Positions 47,201 through 59,300 of a stretch of DNA of 64,000 nucleotides are shown one piece after another. The position numbers and the translations under genes are program-made. Location of the stretch: contig JBBMOL010000149.1 of the NCBI GenBank assembly GCA_037954665.1, forward strand, positions 682,001 through 746,000, in the 5' to 3' direction. Within the stretch, counting starts at the first letter, position 1; each line of letters begins with the position of its first letter. Origin of the DNA: Laguncularia racemosa (lineage: Eukaryota > Streptophyta > Magnoliopsida > Myrtales > Combretaceae). A model generated the notes under the pieces. The model was not told the origin of the DNA. It saw nothing but the letters and a program-made list of their open reading frames with translations, and searched no databases.

Positions 47201-47754
47201 AGAAGCAGCTAACAAGAATATAAAAAAAGATCATCGAAAAAATGACGACTACTTACAAAGATTGGCACGAGATGTTGCCGTTTGCTCTCATGGCTTATAG
47301 GACGTCAATAAGAACATCTACTGGAGCTACCCCGTATTCATTGGTACATGGTATTGAAGCAGTGCTACCAGTCGAAGTCGAAATACCATCATTCAGAATT
47401 TTGTCAGAAACTCAGCTAACTGAATCAGACTAGGTAAAGAAGAGGCTTGATCAGTTGAATCTGATTGATGAAAAAAGACTCACTGCACTATATCATGGCC
47501 AGTGTTACCAGCAAAGGATGGCCCGAGCATTTAACAAAAGGATGAGACCTCGGTATTTCAAAGAGGGGGATCTGGTGCTAAGAAAGGTTCTCTCGAATGC
47601 CCAAGACTCCAGAGGAAAATTCACTCCAAACTATGAAGGTCCATATGTGGTGAAAAAGGTTTTATCAGGAGGTGCTTTGATACTAACTCAAATGGATGGT
47701 CCAGAATTGAGAGACCCCATTAATACAGATGCTGTAAAGATGTACTATCCTTAG
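44294..47754 (+). pseudogene. Pol of element A: RT, RNase H, second RNase H, integrase
   Basis: RT: PEWVANIVPVMKKNGKVRVC, VDFRDLNQATPKDNFPLP, and YVDD at 45121-45132, which is intact. RNase H: EWDDECEEAFRTIKDYL to EKTCCALIWVMH. A second, archaeal-type RNase H follows (FFNGAANVFGCGIGAVL, YGACILSLKMACQM, ELEVYGDSSLIILQ, ADALATLASM), the mark of the Tat clade. Integrase has the HHCC zinc site (HEGVCG...CIKYVKYCHLC), WGIDII with the first Asp, and NGAVEAANKNIKK with the Glu, but the second Asp is Asn (codon 47094-47096). Frameshifts occur near 44580, 45375 and 47226, and there are about ten in-frame stops. The frame ends VKMYYP at 47754. Confidence 0.92.
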
Positions 47755-49968
47755 GCAAGGGAATTGAAATTTTGCCAATGTTTATGAAAGCCAATATTCG
47801 ATACAAATTTCGTTGAGTTTAGTTTTTATTTTTTTTACAAGCAAAGTTAATATCTCTGAATGGTCGATATTTCCAACCAATTACCAATTACAACAAACAT
47901 TCCTAAACACATTACCCATCACTTCACCAATGAAGGATAAACACTAAAATGATAATGAATCTCAATACATTTTGTAATATAATTCTATTTACTCTTGAGC
48001 ATTAAAACCTAGTGCATTAGTAGGATAACACTACCGTCAGAAGAGCCATGCGCACAAGAAAGGAAGTACCTCAAGATTTTCAACCCCGTGTCAAGATAAG
48101 AACCAGCACGAAGGTTCGGTTGTTTGGTTGCTATCCACAATAAGTTGGCAAGCATATTAAAATGAATAACTATCATCATATCATGAAAAGCATCAAATCA
48201 TTTAACCAAGTCAGTAGAAGCATATTCAAAAGCATAAGATTAGTCAGCCCATAATGGGGCACTTGTCTAAAACTCCCCTTTAAAAGGTTAGTTAGCCCAT
48301 ATAGGGGCACTTTCCTAGATCTCCTCCTAAGGTCAGCCTATAAAGGCACCTTTCAAGACATTTCTTCCTGCCATAGGTTAGTCAGCCCACATTGGGGCAC
48401 TTCCCTAAACATCTTCTCTTAGGGTCAGCCTATAAGGGCACCTTCTTGAGACATTCTGTTATAGGTTAGTCAGCCTACATTGGGGCACTTTCCTAAACAT
48501 TCTCTCTTAGGGTCAGCTCATAAGGGCACCTTTTTGAGACATTCTATCCTAGGTTAGTTAGCCTATAGAGGGACACTTTTCTAGATATCCTCTTTTAAGG
48601 TCAGCCCACAAGGGCACCTTTTTGAAAACGTTTCTCTATGCTATAGGTTAGTCAGCCTACAATGGGGCACTCTCCTAAATATCTTGTCTCAAGGTCAGCC
48701 TGTAGGGGCACCTTTTGAGACATTTCTCCCCCAGGGTCTGAGTCTAAGAAGACACTTCTCGCTATAGGTCAGTTAGCCCAAGAAGGGGCACTTTCCTAGA
48801 CACCTTTTCGATTAGTTAGCTCAAAGGAGCACTTTTCGAATCTATCGATTAGTTAGCTCAGAGGAACACTTTTCGAATCTATCGAATAGTTAGCTCAAAG
48901 GAGCACTTTTCGAATCTATCGATTAGTATTCGAATAGTTAGCTCAGAGGAGCACTTTTCGAATCTATTGATTAGTTAGCTCAAAGGAGCACTTTTTGAAT
49001 CCATCGATTAGTTAGCTTAGATGAGCACTTTTCGAATCTATAGATTAGTTAGCTCAGAGGAGCACTTTTCGAATCTATCGATTAGTTAGCTCAAAGGAGC
49101 ACTTTTCGAATCCATCGATTAGTTAGCTCAGAGGAGCACTTTTCAAATCGATCGATTAGTTAGCTCAAAGGAGCACTTTTCGAATCCATCGATTAGTTAG
49201 CTCAGAGGAGTACTTTTCGAATCTATCGATTAGTTAGCTTAAAGGAGCACTTTTCAAATCCATCGATTAGTTAGCTCAGAGGAGAACTTTTCGAATCTAT
49301 CGATTAGTTGGCTCAAAGGAGCACTTTTCGAATCCATCGATTAGTTAGCTCAAAGGAGCACTTTTCGAATCTATCGATTAGTTAGCACGAAGGAGCACTT
49401 TTCGAATCCATCGATTAGTTAGCTCAAAGGAGCACTTTTCGAATCCATCGATTAGTTAGCTCAAAGGAGCACTTTTCGAATCTATCAATTAGTTAGCTCA
49501 TAGGAGCACTTTTGATGACCGATTAGTCAGCTCATAGGAGCACTCTTCGAAGGTATTTTTCCAAACAGTCGCTAGTCTAGTTAGACGCTTCGTTGACAGG
49601 TGGCCAACTCATAAGAGCGCTTCCTAAGATAATCTTCTCTTCAAGGTTGATAGTCCAATAAGACGCTTCCTATCAATTCTACACTCCTAAGCAATGTTTG
49701 AGGTATGTTCTATCGCCAATTAGTCAGCCTATAGAGCACTTTTTGGGATGATACATTACTCTAGATTGTTAGGACCATTTCCTAAACAATACCAACCATC
49801 ACAAAAGACTCGTGGGATTATTAACTCATGGAGCATATTCCTTCCAAAAACCGAATTCCAGATAACCAGCCAAACCAAAGCGTTATCCATTCAACCAAGA
49901 GGCCAAAAATGGCATCTTTCTTGTCTTTGTAGTTAAGTTTTTTAAACTTTACTACAAAGAGGGGCAGC
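47755..49968 (+). repeat. 3' UTR of element A with tandem repeats
   Basis: From about 48230 to 48800 imperfect units alternate between GGTTAGTCAGCCCATA-GGGGCACTTTCCTA and GGTCAGCC-AAGGGCACCTTTTTGAGAC. From about 48803 to 49525 a homogenised array of roughly 19 copies of a 37-bp unit (ATTAGTTAGCTCAAAGGAGC then ACTTTTCGAATC) follows, clearly derived from the same ancestor. It ends in degenerate units and a polypurine tract AAAGAGGGGCAGC at 49956-49968. Confidence 0.88.
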
Positions 49969-51997
49969 TGTAAACACCCCATTTTTTCCCTAAGAATCAA
50001 TAACAATCAATAATAATCAATTTCCAATTTTTCCCAATTTTTCTCTAATTTGGCAGAAATAGGAAAAATATTAAAAAAATAAATAAATAGGAAAACACAT
50101 TAATTTTGAAAAATAATTTCAGAAATGGCAATAATAAGGAATAAATAATTTTTTCAAAATTTTGAAATTTCAAAAAAATAAAAAAAATAAAAAAAATCGC
50201 ATTGCATATATGTAATTTGCGAAATAAAGAGAATCGCGAACATGGGCTAGCTCAGCTGGTTCGAACCACGGTCAGGTAGGCGTGTGCGGGTGCGAGGTCA
50301 GGGGTTCGAAACGCGGGGGAAGCAGAATCCGCGTTTTGCAAATTTTTCCTTCGCCTAGGACACGTGGCAACATCTGATTGGCTGGAGCGAACGCACGCGC
50401 CGGGCGCGTGATCGTCTTCAACCTCTGTCTGAGATCGTTGGCGAGGAGAAAAATCCGAATTTCGGTTGTTTTGATTCGATTTTTTCCACAAATCCAACAG
50501 ATCTTCAACAGAAATACGATAAACATCATCCAATTGGAATCAAATCTCAACAAATCGATGGATTTACACGAATCGGAGTTGGTTTGTTTAACCGTAAATC
50601 CGATTTGCTTCGATTGGTGGAAATCCGAACTTATCCAGCTCGATTTCGAACGCCTATAAATAGAGGATGAAGTGGAGAAGCAAAATCACGGATCAAAAGT
50701 GAGAGAAAGAGAGAAAAAAGAGAGAATCGAAGCTCATCGGAGTTGTTCAAGACCACGACCACCGATCAAGTGTTGGGCAACCACCAGGAGGCGTTTCTAA
50801 AGCAAACCACCACCACCGTTGGATTCCTCACCCCCGAGAAGCTAAGAATCGACACCTCAACTACTGCAAAAGGCCGCTGGAACGCCGTCAACGATCACTC
50901 CCAACCGCCGCATCCGATCGACCCGTTTCGACCCAATCTGACCCGACCCGCGCACCGACCCGGATGCAAGTAAGTCGGATTTTCCAATTTATTTTATTTT
51001 ATTTTATTTATTTAGTTATGTTATTTATTTATTTGTTATTTATATTTCAATAAATAGAAAAATGTTAGGAATTAGATTTTCTTTTTTAGGATTAAGATTT
51101 AATGATAAAAAAAAAAATAATAATAAAATAATAAAAATTCATAAAAAATTAGAAAAATAATAATAAAATTTTAGACTTTAAATAGGATAGATAAAAATCT
51201 AGTAGAAAATTTTTAATAAAAATAAAAATTATAAAAAATATGAAAAATTAATAAAAAAATTAAAAATTAATAAAAAATTATAAAAATCATAAAATCATAA
51301 AAATTTATAATGGTAGAAATGAGTGAAAAAAATAGAAAAATGGAAATTTTTATCACTTAGAAAAATCATTTTCTCAAATAAATCCAAAATTGATGTTTTT
51401 CCTTAAAATTATTATTTTCAAAAAGTCAAATTATTAAGCTTAGGCTTAGATTTTTTAGAAAAATCCTAAAATGATAAAAACATAAATCAAAAGAGATTTC
51501 ATAATTAAAATTCACAAACCACTTAAAGTTTTTCAGGAAAAGCGAACTACAGCTTGTTTGATCCTGAATAGCAGGTACGTAGGCACCCAATTAGGGCAAC
51601 CCTAAAAAGGAATAAAAATCATTTTCCTAGAATGATTCACTCAAAAACACAATAAAAGACAACAAAAATAAAATAAAAGACATTTCAAGATAAGGGTAAA
51701 TTTTAGGATATTGGGTGGTAACCGTAAGGTTTTAATAGGTTAGCCTCCGAACTTAGAATATCTGGTTTTCCCTTTTCCTCTTTTCACAAAAATGAGAAGA
51801 GGAAATCACGACGACTAGTGGTCCAAATTAGGACTAATTCGCTCCATTAGTCTTAATTCAATCTTTCCCAACAATAGTTGGGTGGCGACTCCAAAATAAA
51901 CGAAATTCCTAACTCAAGTCGAGGATCTACATTAGATGAGCATAGGGTTCAGTATAGATCGGATTAAGAATGGGAAATTCAAAAATTAGACTCGACA
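49969..51997 (+). repeat. 3' LTR of element A
   Basis: 2029 bp from TGTAAACACC to CTCGACA. It holds the tRNA-like module (A box 50248-50259, B box 50303-50313, T-run 50343-50347), the TATA box 50655-50662 and GTAAGT at 50970. It lacks the insertion found in the 5' LTR. Confidence 0.93.
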
Positions 51998-52127
51998 CTA
52001 TCAATTTACTCAAACCCCTTTGTCCTTGTCATGGGTTCATTGGCTATGATTTGAGTTGCCACTTTTGCTTTCTTGGGGTTATCCAACTCTTCCTCCCCCA
52101 ACACTAGATATAACTCCAATGGGTCAT
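51998..52127 (-). mobile_element. Athila-like relic, part 2
   Basis: 130 bp between elements A and B. It starts with the CTATC duplication. The minus strand reads DPLELYLVLGEEELDNPKKA and VATQIIANEPM, a pol-linker style that continues the relic at 34.1-35.4 kb in the same orientation. Confidence 0.65.
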
Positions 52128-54223
52128 TGTCGAGTCTAATTTTTTTGCATTCCCATTCCTAATCCGATCTAGACTAGACCCTATGCTCATCTAATGTAGA
52201 TCATCGATTTGAGTTAGGAATTTCGTTTGATTTTTGGAGTCGCCACCCAACTGTTGTTGGGAAATATTGAATTAAGACTAAAGGAGCGGATTAGTCTTAA
52301 TTTGGACCACTAGTCGTCGTTGTTTCCTCTTCTCGTTTTTGTGAAAAGAGGAAAAGGGAAAACCAGAGTTTCTAAGTCCGGAGGCTAACATATTAAAACC
52401 TTTACGGTTACCACCTAATCTCCTGAAATTGTTCTTATTTAAAAATGTATTTCATTGTGTTTCTGTTACTTTTTATTATGTTTTTGAATTATTTCAAGAA
52501 AATGATTTTTCATTCATTTTCATGGGTTGACCCAAATGGGTGCCTACGTACCTGCTATTCAGGATCAAACAAGCCGTAGTTCACTTTTCTGAAAAATTTA
52601 AGTGTGTTTGTGAATTTTAATTTTGAAATCTCTTTCAATTTATGTTTTTATCATTTTTGAGATTTTTTCTAAAACAATCTAAGCCTAAGCTTTAATCTGA
52701 TTTTTGAAAATGATTTTTAGGGAAACATCAATTTTTGATTTATTTTAAGAAAAATGATTTTTCTAAGTTCTAAAACTCATTCATTTTTTTTCTTTTTGAA
52801 TTTTTATTAATTTTTATGTTTTTCTATGATTTTTTTTATAATTTTGTAGTTTTTTATGATTTTTATGATTTTTTATGGTTTTTATGATTTTTATAAATTT
52901 TTATGATTTTTGTGAAAAATTTTATCCTAATCTATTTTCTATCCTATTTTGAAATCTAAAACTTTATTAATTATTTTCCTAATTTTATTATTTTTCTACA
53001 TTATTATTATTATTATTATTTTTAATTTTAATTTATTTATTATTTTTCTACATTATTAAATTCTAGAAAAATCTAATTTCTATATTTATATTTATTGAAA
53101 ATAAATAAATAAATAGCTAAATAAATGACAAATAATAAATAAAAAATAATAAATCAATTCGGAATAAATAAATAAACAAAATAAGTAAATTAAATAAAAT
53201 AAAAAGATCCAAAAAATCCGACTTACCTGGATCCGGGTCGATGCATGGGTCGGGTCGGATCGGTCAGACACGGCGGCGGGGATTGCTCGATCACGACGTT
53301 CCGGCGGTCTTTTGTAGCGAGTGAGGTGTCGAATCCTAGCTTCTTGAGGGTGTTGAATCCAATGGTGGCGGTGGTTCGCTCCTAGATCATCTCCTGGTGG
53401 TGGTTCTGCTTCGGTCGGTGATCACGATGTTGGCTTTCCTCCGATACTCTCCGATTTGCTCTCGTTTCTCACTTTCTCTCATTTCTGATTCGTGTCTTTG
53501 CTTCCTCCCTTCGATTCCTATTTATCGGCACTTGAAACCGAGTTGGATAAGCTCGGATTTCCTCCGATCGAAGCTAATCGGATTTTCGGTTAAAAAAAAC
53601 CAACTCCGATTTGTGTAAATCCTTTGATTTGTTGCGATTTGATTCCAATTAGATAATGTTTATCTTATTTCTGTTGAAGATCTGTTGGATTTGTGCAAAA
53701 AATAGAATCGAAATGGCCGAAATTCGAATTTTCTCTTCCGCCGGCGATCTCGGGCCCGAGGTAGAAGACGATCACGCGCTCGGCGTGTGCATTCCCTCCA
53801 GCCAATCAGAGGCTGCCACGTGTCCTGGATAAGTAAGAAAAACAAAACGCGGAAACTGCCTCCCCTGCGATTCGAACCTGTGACCGAGCCCCCCTGTGCG
53901 CGCCTTAGCTCGCAGTCCGGACCAGTTGGGCTAGCCCATTTTCCTGATTTTCTTTTATTCGCAAATTGCATATATGCAATGCGATTTTTTTTTTTTTTTT
54001 TTGTATTTTTTGAAATTTCAAAAATTTGTAAAATTTTTATTATTTATTATTGCCATTTCTGAAATCATTTTTCAAAATTGATGTGTTTTCCTATTTATTT
54101 TTATTTTTTGAATATTTTTATTATTTTTGCTAAATTAAAGAAAAATTGGAAAAATTGGAGAAAATTGAAAATTGATTATTATTGATTATTGTGGATTCCT
54201 AGGGCAAAAATGGGGTGTTTACA
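52128..54223 (-). repeat. 3' LTR of element B
   Basis: 2096 bp; on the plus strand it runs TGTCGAGTC to GGTGTTTACA, the inverse of A's LTR. It contains the tRNA-like module (A box TAGCCCAACTGG at 53933-53922, B box GGTTCGAATCG at 53878-53868, T-run 53842-53838), a TATA-like box and GTAAGT at 53226-53221. A palindrome TTGCATATATGCAA lies near 53963-53976. Confidence 0.92.
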
Positions 54224-56385
54224 GCTGCCTCTCTTTGTGGTAAAGTTTGAAAAACTTGACTACAAAGACAAAAGAAAAGATGCCATTTTTGGCCTCTTAA
54301 ATAGGTTTTTGGTAGGAAAATGCTCCATGAACTAATAATCCCACGATTTAAGATGGACCTAACAATTTAGAGTAATGTTCCTTCCCAAAAAGTGCTTTAT
54401 GGGCTGACTAATTGGCGACATGACACATCTCAAGCATTGTGTAGGAATGTATGAGAAATAATGATAGGAAGCGTCTTATCAGACTTGCAACCTTGGAAAG
54501 AAAATTTACTCAGGAAGTGCCCTTATGAGCTGGCCACCTGTCAACGGAAGCATCTTATTAGACTAGCAACTGTTTGGAAGAATATTTCCGAAAAGTGCCC
54601 CAAGAGCTGACTAATCGGGAAAGTTTAGGAAAGTGCCCCTCATGGGCTGACTAACCTTGGATTGAATGCCTCAAAAAGTGCCCCCTATGGGCTAACCATG
54701 AGGTAGATTTTCAGGAAAGTGCCCCCTATGGGCTGACCATGAGAATAACGTTTTAGGAAAGTGCCCCCTATGGGCTGACTATCCTGGAGTTGAATTGTCT
54801 CAAAAAGTGCCCCCTATGAGCTAACCATGAGAACAAGGTTTTAGGAAAGTGCCCCCTATGGGCCGACTAACCTGGAGTTGAATTGTCTCAAAAAGTGCCC
54901 CCTATGGGCTGACCATGAGAACAAAGTTTTAGAAAGTGCTCCTTATGGGCTGACTAACCTGGAATTGAATTGTCTCAAAAAGTGCCCCCTATGGGCTAAC
55001 CATGAGAACAAAGTTTTAGGAAAGGGAAAGTGCCCCCTATGGGCTGACTAACCTGGAGTTGAATTGTCTCAAAAAGTGCCCCCTATGGGCTGACCATGAG
55101 AACAAAGTTTTAGGAAAGTGCCCCCTATGGGCTGACTAACCTGGAATTGAATTTGTCTCAAAAAGTGCCCCCTATAGGCTAACCATGAGAACAAAGTTTT
55201 AGGAAAGTGCCCCCTGTGGGCTGACTAACCTGGAGTTGAATTTGTCTCAAAAAGTGCCCCCTATGGGCTAACCATGAGAACAAAGTTTTAGGAAAGTGCC
55301 CCCTATGGGCTGACTAACCTGGAGTTGAATTGTCTCAAAAAGTGCCCCCTATGGGCTGACTATGAGAACAAAGTTTTAGGAAAGTGCTCCCTATGGGCTG
55401 ATTAACCTGGAATTGAATTGTCTCAAAAAGTGCCCCTTATGGGCTAACCATGAGAACAAAGTTTTAGGAAAGTCCCCCCTATGGGCTGACTAACCTGGAA
55501 TTGAATTTGTCTCAAAAAGTGCCCCCTATGGGCTAACCATGAGAACAAAGTTTTAGGAAAGTGCCCCCTATGGGCTGACTAACCTGGAGTTGAATTGTCT
55601 CAAAAAGTGCCCCCTATGGGCTAACCATGAGAACAAAGTTTTAGGAAAGTGCCCCCTATGGGCTGACTAACCTAGGATTGAATGATATCTCAAAAAGGTG
55701 CCCCCTATGGGCTAACCTTAAGAGAGGATGTTTAGGAAAGCGCCTCTCTTGGGCTGACTAACCTAATGTAAAAATGATATCTAGAAAGGTGCCTTTATAG
55801 ACTGACCTTGGAAGAGATCTAGGGAAGTGCCCTCTTTTTGGGCTGACTATCCTATTAAGGGGAATGTTTAGACAAATACCCCACTATGGGCTGACTCATT
55901 TTGTGCTTTTGAATATGCTTTCTACAGCCTGAACTAAATGATGTGATGATATGATGATAGTTATTTATTTTAATATGCTTGCCAGTTTATCGTGGATAGC
56001 AACCAAACAACCGAACTTTCGTGCTGGTTTGCTTCTGCTTCATTTCTTCTTATCTTGACACAGGGTTGAAAATTTTGATGTGCTACCTTTCTTTATGCGC
56101 AAGGCTCTTTTGACGGTAATGTTATCCTAATGATGCGCTCAGTTCTAATGTTCAAAAATAGATAGATTATGTCATAAATTATATTAAGATTCATTATCAT
56201 TTCAGCATTTATCTTTCATTGGTCATATGGTGGGTAATGTGTTTAGGAATATTTGTTGTGATGAGAATTGATTGTTGATCATTCAGGAATATTAACTTTG
56301 CTTGTAAAAAGTAAAAACTTGACTCAACGAAATTTATATCGAACATTGGCTTTCATAAACATTGGCAAAATTTCAATTTCCTTGC
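54224..56385 (-). repeat. 3' UTR of element B with an 88-bp tandem array
   Basis: Begins with the polypurine tract (minus AAAGAGAGGCAGC at 54224-54236). From about 54660 to 55700 an 88-bp dimeric unit is repeated about 11-12 times. Each unit has two halves, both containing AGTGCCCCCTATGGGCT on the plus strand, followed by GACTAACCTGGAGTTGAATT or AACCATGAGAACAAAGTT. Flanks 54400-54660 and 55700-55910 are degenerate. The half unit is homologous to A's GTTAGTCAGCCCATAGGGGCACTT unit in inverse orientation. Confidence 0.88.
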
Positions 56386-59300
56386 TTAAGGATAGTACAT
56401 CTTTACAGCATATGTGTTAATGGGGTCTCTCAATTCTGGACCATCCATTTGAGTTAATATCAGAGCACCTCTTGATAAAACCTTTTTCACCACATAAAGG
56501 CCTTCGTAGTTTGGGGTAAATTTCCTTCTGGAGTCTTGGGCATTCGAAAGAACCTTCCTTAGTACCAGATCCCCCTCTTTAAAGTACCGAGGTCTCATCT
56601 TCTTGTTAAATGCTCAAGCCATTCTTTGTTGATAACACTGACCATGACATAATGCGGTAAGTCTTCTTTCATCAATCAGATTCAGCTGATCAAGCCTCTT
56701 CTTTACCCAGTCTGATTCGGTTAACTGAGTTTCTGACAAGATTCTGAATGATGGTATCTCAACTTCAACTGGTAGCATTGCTTCAGTACCATATACCAAT
56801 GAATAAGGGGTAGCTCCCGTAGATGTTCTTATTGAAGTCCTATAAGCCATGAGAGCAAACGGCAACATTTCGTGCCAATCTTTGTAAGTTGTTGTCATTT
56901 TCTCGATGATCTTTTTGATATTTTTGTTAGCTGCTTCTATTGCCCCGTTCATTTGAGGTCGGTAAGGAGTTGAATTTCTGTGGTTTATGTGGAATTGTTG
57001 ACATAAACCAGTCATCGATTTGTTGTTGAGATTGGTACCATTGTCGGTGATGATGGACTCAGGAACTCCATATCGGGCTATTATATCCCTTTTTAAGAAG
57101 CGGACTATTACCCCTTTTGTGACATTGGCATATGATGAAGCTTCTACCCATTTGGTGAAGTAATCGATCGCTACCAGTATAAATCTATGGCCGTTGGATG
57201 CTGTTGGAGTGATAGGGCCAATTATGTCGATTCCCTACATGGAGAATGGCCATGGTGCTGATAACAAATGTAGCTCGTTGGGCGGAGCATTGATCCGGTT
57301 CGCATAGACTTGACACAGATGACAGTGCTTGACATATTTTATGCAATCTGATTCCATGGTCAACCAATAATATCCTAACCTCATGATTTTTCGGGCCAAC
57401 ATGTAGCCATTCATATGAGGTCCACATACTCCCTCATGTACTTCCTTCATCAATTCGCATGCTTCATCTTTGTCCACACATCTCAACAGGGTGGTATCAG
57501 ATGATCTCTTGTAAAGTATGGACCCACTTAATAGGAAATGGCTTGTTAAACCTTCTGAGTGTTCTTTAGTCATTCTTGCTAGCCATTTCGGGGTATTTAC
57601 CTTCTTGGAGAAAGGACTTGATATCGTGATACCAGGGTTTGTTATCTTGTATCTTTTCCATTGTTAAACAGTAGGCGGGCCGACTTTCGATGTCTATTTT
57701 CATTGGTTGAACTTCGGCTCCCCCTGTTATCTAGATCATAGATGCTAGCGTGGCTAGTGCATCTGCGAACTGATTCTGAGTTCTCGGGATGTATGTGAAA
57801 GTGATTGCCTTGAATTCCTCAATTAGCTCTGTCAAGTGTTGATGATATGGTACCAGCTTGGGGTCTTTAGTCTTATATTCCCCTCTTGTTTGTAGTATGA
57901 TGAGCGACGAATCCCCGTATACCTCTAATTCGCGGATTCCCATTTGGCAGGCCATTTTGAGGCCAAGAATACATGCTTCATATTTTGTGATATTATTGGT
58001 ATAGGGAAATGTAAGTCTCATCGCTGCAGGGAATTGAATGCCGTCTGGGGATATCAATACTGCCCCAACCCCACAACCGAATACATTGGCTGCTCCATCG
58101 AAAAGCAGTTTCCATTTCGGGTTCTACTCTATCCCAAAGTCTTCTACCGGTCTATCTCCCACTATCAATATATTCTCATCCGGAAATTGGGCCTGTAATT
58201 CTTGGGAATCTGTCTCGACAGGGAGTTTCGCCAATTGATCGGCTAAGGCTTGCCCTTTCATCGAGTTCTGATTTACGTATGTGATGTCGAACTCGGATAG
58301 GAGCATTTGCCACTTAGAGATTCTCTGTATCAAGGCTGGTTTCTCTGCCAAGTATTTCAAGGGATCATGCTTTATCAACAGCTCGATATGGTAATAAAGG
58401 GTGTATTGCCATAGCCGATGCATGACCCAAATTAGAGCACAACACGTCTTCTCCACCTCTGAGTACCTCTGTTCCCCATCTGTGAACTTCTTGCTCAGAT
58501 AATATATGGAATGCTCTCTTTCCTGGTCATCCTTCTGCCCCAACACACATCCCATGGATTCAGGGAGTATAGTGAGGTATAGGAATAAGGGTTTTCCTTG
58601 TTTCGGGACTATCAAGACTGGAGGTTTTATAAGATAGTCTTTGATTGCCCTGAATGCTTCTTCACATTCATCGTCCCATTCTATTGTGGCGTTCTTCTTC
58701 AACAGACGGAATAATGGTCGGCATTTGTCTGTGAGCTGTGAGATAAAACGAGCTATATAATTTAATCTTCCCAGCAAGCTTCTTACTTCTTTAACGGAGC
58801 GTGGGGAAGGTAGTTCTAATATGGACTTTACCTTGTCAGGGTCGATTTTAATGCCCTCCTAGCTTATGACAAACCCTAACAATTTCCCCGTTGTGACCCC
58901 AAAAGTACATTTCTCTGGGTTTAACTTGAGCTGGAATTTTCTCAGTCGTTTAAACAATTTCCTCAGGATATCTATATGGCTTTCTCCTTCTTTGGATTTG
59001 GCTATCATGTTGTCGACATATACTTCAACCTCTCGATGCATCATGTCGTGAAGTATTGCGACCATGGCTCTCTGATACGTTGCCCCGACGTTTTTCAAAC
59101 CGAAGGGCATGACTTTGTAACAGAAAGTTCCCCATGTTGTGATGAAAGTTATTTTGGTTTTATCTTCTTCAGCCATTTTTATCTTGAGAAACCGTCCATG
59201 AAAGAGAAAAGATGGTTTCCCGCAGTGTTGTCTACTAGAACATCAATATGAGGTAGGGGGAAGTTATCCTTTGGCGTAGCTTGGTTTAAGTCCCGAAAGT

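Larger units (their letters stand above)
35422..51997 (+). mobile_element. Tat/Ogre-type Ty3/gypsy LTR retrotransposon (element A), inactive
   Basis: A 16.58 kb element with LTRs 35422-38895 and 49969-51997, a primer site, ORF1, gag, protease, RT, RNase H, a second RNase H, integrase, a long 3' UTR with tandem repeats, and a polypurine tract. Order RT-RNase H-integrase defines Ty3/gypsy. An extra ORF before gag, a second RNase H, an intron between protease and RT, and 3' UTR tandem repeats are described for the Tat clade, Ogre in particular. Many in-frame stops and several frameshifts inactivate it. The left LTR is about 1.4 kb longer than the right because of a secondary insertion. Confidence 0.93.

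Noticed and set aside
48803..49525. Regularly spaced repeats resembling a CRISPR array
   Set aside because: Units are contiguous 37-bp tandem copies without unique spacers, inside the 3' UTR of a plant retrotransposon; the same goes for the 88-bp array in element B.
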